Source: an uncultured Selenomonadales bacterium (GTDB lineage: Bacteria; Bacillota; Negativicutes; Selenomonadales; Selenomonadaceae). Taken from it: a DNA stretch of 8,420 bases. The notes beneath the pieces are model-generated. The model was not told where the DNA came from, did not search any database, and worked only from the letters and a program-made list of their open reading frames with translations. Positions 6,119 through 8,420 of the stretch are shown in pieces; the stretch's first letter is position 1; each line of letters opens with the position of its first letter. The translations under genes were made by a program, and so were the position numbers. The stretch is taken from assembly GCA_947165405.1 (NCBI GenBank), contig CAMVAG010000095.1:1-8420 (forward strand), written 5' to 3'.

Positions 6119-7801
6119 TTGCAGACCAAAGATAAAATCGCGGAGGCAATCAAATCGGCAGTCGAGGCGGCAATGAAAGACGGCGCATTGAAATTTTCGG
6201 ACGCCTTGCCCGAAGTTGCGTTGGAAGTTCCGCCGAAAAAAGACTTCGGAGATTTCGCTACGAACTTCGCCATGCAGACCGCAAAAATTTTTCGCACGTC
6301 GCCTCGCAAAATCGCCGAAGAAATTAAATCGCGAATCACCTCCGCCCTCTTCGACAGGATTGAAATTGCGGGCGCGGGCTTCATGAATTTTTATCTCAAG
6401 CCCGACGTGATTTATCACGAGCTCAAAAAAATTTACGACGCGGGAAAAAATTTCGGACACCTGCCTTGCAAAAACAATGTCACGATTCAAATCGAATACG
6501 TCAGCGCGAATCCTACCGGGCTTTTGCATGTCGGTCACGGCAGAGGCGCGGCGGCGGGTTCGGCTATCGTCAACATCATGCGGGCGGCGGGCTACAACGT
6601 CGAGAGCGAATATTACATCAACGACGCCGGCAATCAAATGGACAAGCTTACAAAATCCGTCAACGTCCGTTATCTTCAACTTCACGGGCAAGATGTTCCG
6701 TTGCCGGAGGATTGTTATCGCGGCGAGGATATTATCGACACGACCAAGAGAATCATTGCGAGGCACGGCGATAAATTTTTGTCCTTGCCCGAAGAGGAAC
6801 GCTTGAAAATTTTGGGCGAGCTTGCTTACCGCGACAAGATGCTTGAGCTTCAAGACGACTTGGAAAAATTCCGTGTGAACTTTGATTTTTGGTTCAGCGA
6901 AAGAACTTTGCACCCCGAAAAAATTAACGCGGCGATTGAATTGCTCAAAGCAAACGGAGGCATTTACGAAAAAGACGGCGCGCTTTGGCTTGCGAGTTCC
7001 AAATACGGCGACGACAAAGACCGCGTTGTCGTTCGCGAAAACGGAGAGCCGACTTACCTTGCCGCAGACATTTCCTATCACAAAAATAAATTCGATCGCG
7101 GCTTCGGCGAGCTGATAAATATTTGGGGAGCAGATCATCACGGCTACGTTGCGCGTGTCAAGGCGGCAATGACAATGCTCGGCTACGACGCTGACAAGTT
7201 GAAAATTATTTTCCTGCAAATGGTTAGTCTCTTCAGAGGCGGCGAAGCTGTCAAAATGTCCAAGCGGGCAGGCACGGCGATTCCCTTGCGCGAACTTATG
7301 GAGGAAGTCGGAACGGACGCGGCGAGATATTTTTTCCTCATGCGTTCGACTGACAGCCAACTTGATTTCGATTTGGATTTGGCTAAGTCTCAAAGCGCGG
7401 ACAATCCCGTTTACTACATTCAATATGCTCACGCGAGGATTTGTTCAATCTTCCGTCAAGCCAAAGAGGCAGGCTTGATTCAATTGGGAATTGGGAATGA
7501 GGAATTGGGAATTAATCCGAAATTTTCTTTGATGAATTCGACGGCGGAAATTGATTTGATAAACAAAATTTTTGAGTACCCCGACGAAATCGAAAAGGCT
7601 GCCGCCGAATACGCGCCGCAACGAATCGCCCGCTACGTTTACGATTTGGCGTCGACCTTCAGCGCATTTTATCGCGACTGCAGGATTTTGGGTGTCGAAG
7701 AGGATTTGGCTAAGGCTCGGCTTGCCCTGCTTAAAGTCACTCGACACACGATTGAACACGCGTTAAATTTATTGGGAGTCTCGGCTCCGGAAAGGATGTA
7801 A
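6119..7801 (+). CDS. argS: Arginyl-tRNA synthetase (class I)
   Basis: Cytoplasmic enzyme that activates arginine with ATP and charges tRNA-Arg. 560 residues, normal for the family. The N-terminal tRNA-recognition domain (about 1-95) includes DFGDFATNFA. The Rossmann catalytic core has the HIGH-type motif ANPTGLLHVGH (130-140), YYINDAGNQ (165-173), WGADHHGY (336-343) and the canonical KMSKRAGT (379-386). The C-terminal DALR anticodon-binding domain (about 436-560) ends LLGVSAPERM, typical of the family. It starts with TTG (see its ribosome binding site). The stretch at about 454-466, IQLGIGNEELGIN, is encoded by a run of 7-bp repeats and looks like an insertion in a normally variable loop between the first DALR helices. 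The promoter is not obvious; a TATTAT at 6087-6092 lacks a good -35. Its last bases form the left copy of the 22-bp direct repeat, which also supplies the ribosome binding site for the next gene. Confidence 0.98.
   Translation: MQTKDKIAEAIKSAVEAAMKDGALKFSDALPEVALEVPPKKDFGDFATNFAMQTAKIFRTSPRKIAEEIKSRITSALFDRIEIAGAGFMNFYLKPDVIYHELKKIYDAGKNFGHLPCKNNVTIQIEYVSANPTGLLHVGHGRGAAAGSAIVNIMRAAGYNVESEYYINDAGNQMDKLTKSVNVRYLQLHGQDVPLPEDCYRGEDIIDTTKRIIARHGDKFLSLPEEERLKILGELAYRDKMLELQDDLEKFRVNFDFWFSERTLHPEKINAAIELLKANGGIYEKDGALWLASSKYGDDKDRVVVRENGEPTYLAADISYHKNKFDRGFGELINIWGADHHGYVARVKAAMTMLGYDADKLKIIFLQMVSLFRGGEAVKMSKRAGTAIPLRELMEEVGTDAARYFFLMRSTDSQLDFDLDLAKSQSADNPVYYIQYAHARICSIFRQAKEAGLIQLGIGNEELGINPKFSLMNSTAEIDLINKIFEYPDEIEKAAAEYAPQRIARYVYDLASTFSAFYRDCRILGVEEDLAKARLALLKVTRHTIEHALNLLGVSAPERM
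7483..7517 (+). repeat. Heptanucleotide repeat run inside argS
   Basis: Five adjoining 7-base units: ATTGGGA, ATTGGGA, ATGAGGA, ATTGGGA and ATTAATC. Three are identical and two diverged. They encode about residues 455-466 of ArgRS. Because 7 is not a multiple of 3, gain or loss of a single unit would shift the frame of this essential gene; only changes of three units keep it. Confidence 0.85.
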
Positions 7802-7811
7802 TGTCATGAGA
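7790..7811 (+). repeat. Left copy of a 22-bp perfect direct repeat
   Basis: It begins GAAAGGATGTAATG and ends TCATGAGA. It covers the last three codons and stop of argS, a four-base spacer, and the ATG AGA start of the 144-codon gene. The identical copy is at 8229-8250, a period of 439 bases. Confidence 0.95.
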
Positions 7812-8240
7812 GATTTTAGTGAATTCAAAGACAGAAACGGCAACGCTATTGAGGAAGGTGACGTTATTGAAATTATAGAGCGCGATGGCACATATAATTT
7901 GCTCCGCGTTCATTGGGATTGGCGGCGTGAAGAACCTGGCGTGTTATCATATTTTGACAAAAAAAATCTTCGTAGCCGTTGGTTGGCAGAAGTCGCGGAA
8001 GACGCTCAAATTTTGTGCAAGCATGACAGTAACGCCTTGTTGCCGAAAACTCCTTTAGCCAAAAAACATTTTTCGTCAGGCGGTGTACCTTTTGTTCCGC
8101 TCGTCACACAAATGCAAGCCATAGCTCTAGGTAAATTCTACGATACTTTTCCATCAGAAATGAGCTACTATAGGCGTAAGTCCACTGCCGAAAAAATTTT
8201 GCGTCAGCTGGGAATTCTTGATTTTAGTGAAAGGATGTAA
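7806..8240 (+). CDS. Unknown 144-residue soluble protein, cassette-like gene between argS and an exported-protein gene
   Basis: I do not recognise this protein. It has no signal peptide or membrane segment. The first half (FKDRNGNAIEEGDVIEI, then RVHWDWRREEPGVLSYF) alternates glycine turns and strand-like stretches, like a small beta-barrel of the SH3/KOW kind. The last part (about 108-144) is helical and basic (YYRRKSTAEKILRQLGIL). The ATG at 7806 is four bases after the argS stop, with AAAGG from the argS tail as ribosome binding site. Its end copies argS: DFSERM here, APERM in argS. Codon choice is looser than in argS (ATA, CTA, TCA, AGT and ACT all appear), consistent with later acquisition. 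Together with the flanking 22-bp direct repeat this suggests an inserted gene that keeps the argS-downstream translation signals. Function cannot be stated. Confidence 0.8.
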   Translation: MRDFSEFKDRNGNAIEEGDVIEIIERDGTYNLLRVHWDWRREEPGVLSYFDKKNLRSRWLAEVAEDAQILCKHDSNALLPKTPLAKKHFSSGGVPFVPLVTQMQAIALGKFYDTFPSEMSYYRRKSTAEKILRQLGILDFSERM

Positions 8241-8250
8241 TGTCATGAGA
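8229..8250 (+). repeat. Right copy of the 22-bp perfect direct repeat
   Basis: Identical to 7790-7811. It covers the end and stop of the 144-codon gene and the ATG AGA start of the following exported-protein gene. The 12-mer GATTTTAGTGAA overlaps its left edge (8220-8231) and also directly follows the left copy (7812-7823). Confidence 0.95.
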
Positions 8251-8420
8251 AAACTTTTTTTGGGATTGGTAGCGTTGATGATTGTGCTTTGTCAGACCGC
8301 GCAGGCAGCGACGCCTTCACCGCAATGGGTTAAGAATCTTCCCGCCGCGAGGACAGCCGAACAAATGGTAGTGGTCGCGGGTGTTCAAGGAACGACCGCT
8401 TGGATTTCCATGCACGAAAA
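8245..8420 (+). CDS. Exported protein, N-terminal part only (possible L,D-transpeptidase-type protein)
   Basis: 58 complete codons are visible before the right edge. There is a clear signal peptide: basic RK, hydrophobic LFLGLVALMIVLC, then TAQAA with likely cleavage after about residue 21 or 22. The Cys at 16 lies inside the hydrophobic core without a proper lipobox, so a lipoprotein is less likely. The mature start (PQWVKNLPAARTAEQMVVVAG, then TTAWISMHEK) reminds me of secreted YkuD-type L,D-transpeptidases of Negativicutes, but the catalytic part is outside the window, so this is tentative. The ATG at 8245 is four bases after the previous stop, and AAAGG within the direct repeat serves as ribosome binding site. 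It was probably the original neighbour of argS. Confidence 0.7.
   Translation, partial: MRKLFLGLVALMIVLCQTAQAATPSPQWVKNLPAARTAEQMVVVAGVQGTTAWISMHE

Noticed and set aside
6092..7432. Long 446-codon open frame antisense to argS
   Set aside because: It mirrors the argS codons in another frame, gives a Phe/Val/Arg-rich sequence with no domain, and lacks a ribosome binding site. It is a shadow of codon bias.
7790..8250. Insertion sequence or integron cassette
   Set aside because: No transposase, terminal inverted repeats or attC-like structure are visible; only a direct repeat supports insertion.

Overview
The window reads as a chromosomal segment of a Gram-positive-lineage (Bacillota) bacterium. 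My best guess is a Negativicutes/Selenomonas-like anaerobe of intermediate GC content. This rests on recognised families (a SpoVD/FtsI-type PBP with a C-terminal PASTA domain, an XpaC/TelA pair, PlsY, a bacterial-type ArgRS), strong AGGAGG-like ribosome binding sites and A/T-tract-rich codon usage. No sequence search was possible, so the taxon is an inference.

Layout. Bases 1-4436 are a tightly packed minus-strand operon, read right to left. It holds an XpaC-like coiled-coil protein fused to a TM2 domain (4436-3456), a TelA-family protein (3475-2321, overlapping its predecessor by 20 nt), a small four-helix membrane protein (2296-1895) and a class B penicillin-binding protein (1898 to beyond the left edge, overlapping by ATGA). 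A good sigma-70 promoter (4479-4507) sits directly before this operon. It abuts the rho-independent terminator (4506-4534) of the preceding minus-strand pair, plsY (5700-5122) and a small secreted protein of unknown function (5099-4542).

Bases 5701-5932 are non-coding and hold two notable structures: three heptanucleotide units next to the plsY ribosome binding site, and a ~107-bp block of three consecutive perfect hairpins. A tRNA-Leu(UAG) gene (6017-5933, minus) with its own strong promoter follows.

From 6119 the plus strand carries argS (TTG start), a 144-codon unknown gene and the start of an exported protein. The 144-codon gene is bracketed by a perfect 22-bp direct repeat that spans the argS stop and its own start, and again its own stop and the next gene's start. 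It therefore looks like a cassette inserted between argS and the exported-protein gene. argS itself contains a run of 7-bp repeats inside its coding sequence.

Functionally, the minus-strand genes centre on the cell envelope: septal or peripheral peptidoglycan cross-linking (PBP), envelope-stress-type TelA/XpaC, and the first acyl transfer of phospholipid synthesis (PlsY). The tRNA and argS serve translation. The best candidates for something undescribed are the triple-hairpin intergenic element, the repeat-flanked cassette, and the coupling of XpaC-TM2/TelA/four-helix protein to a PBP.
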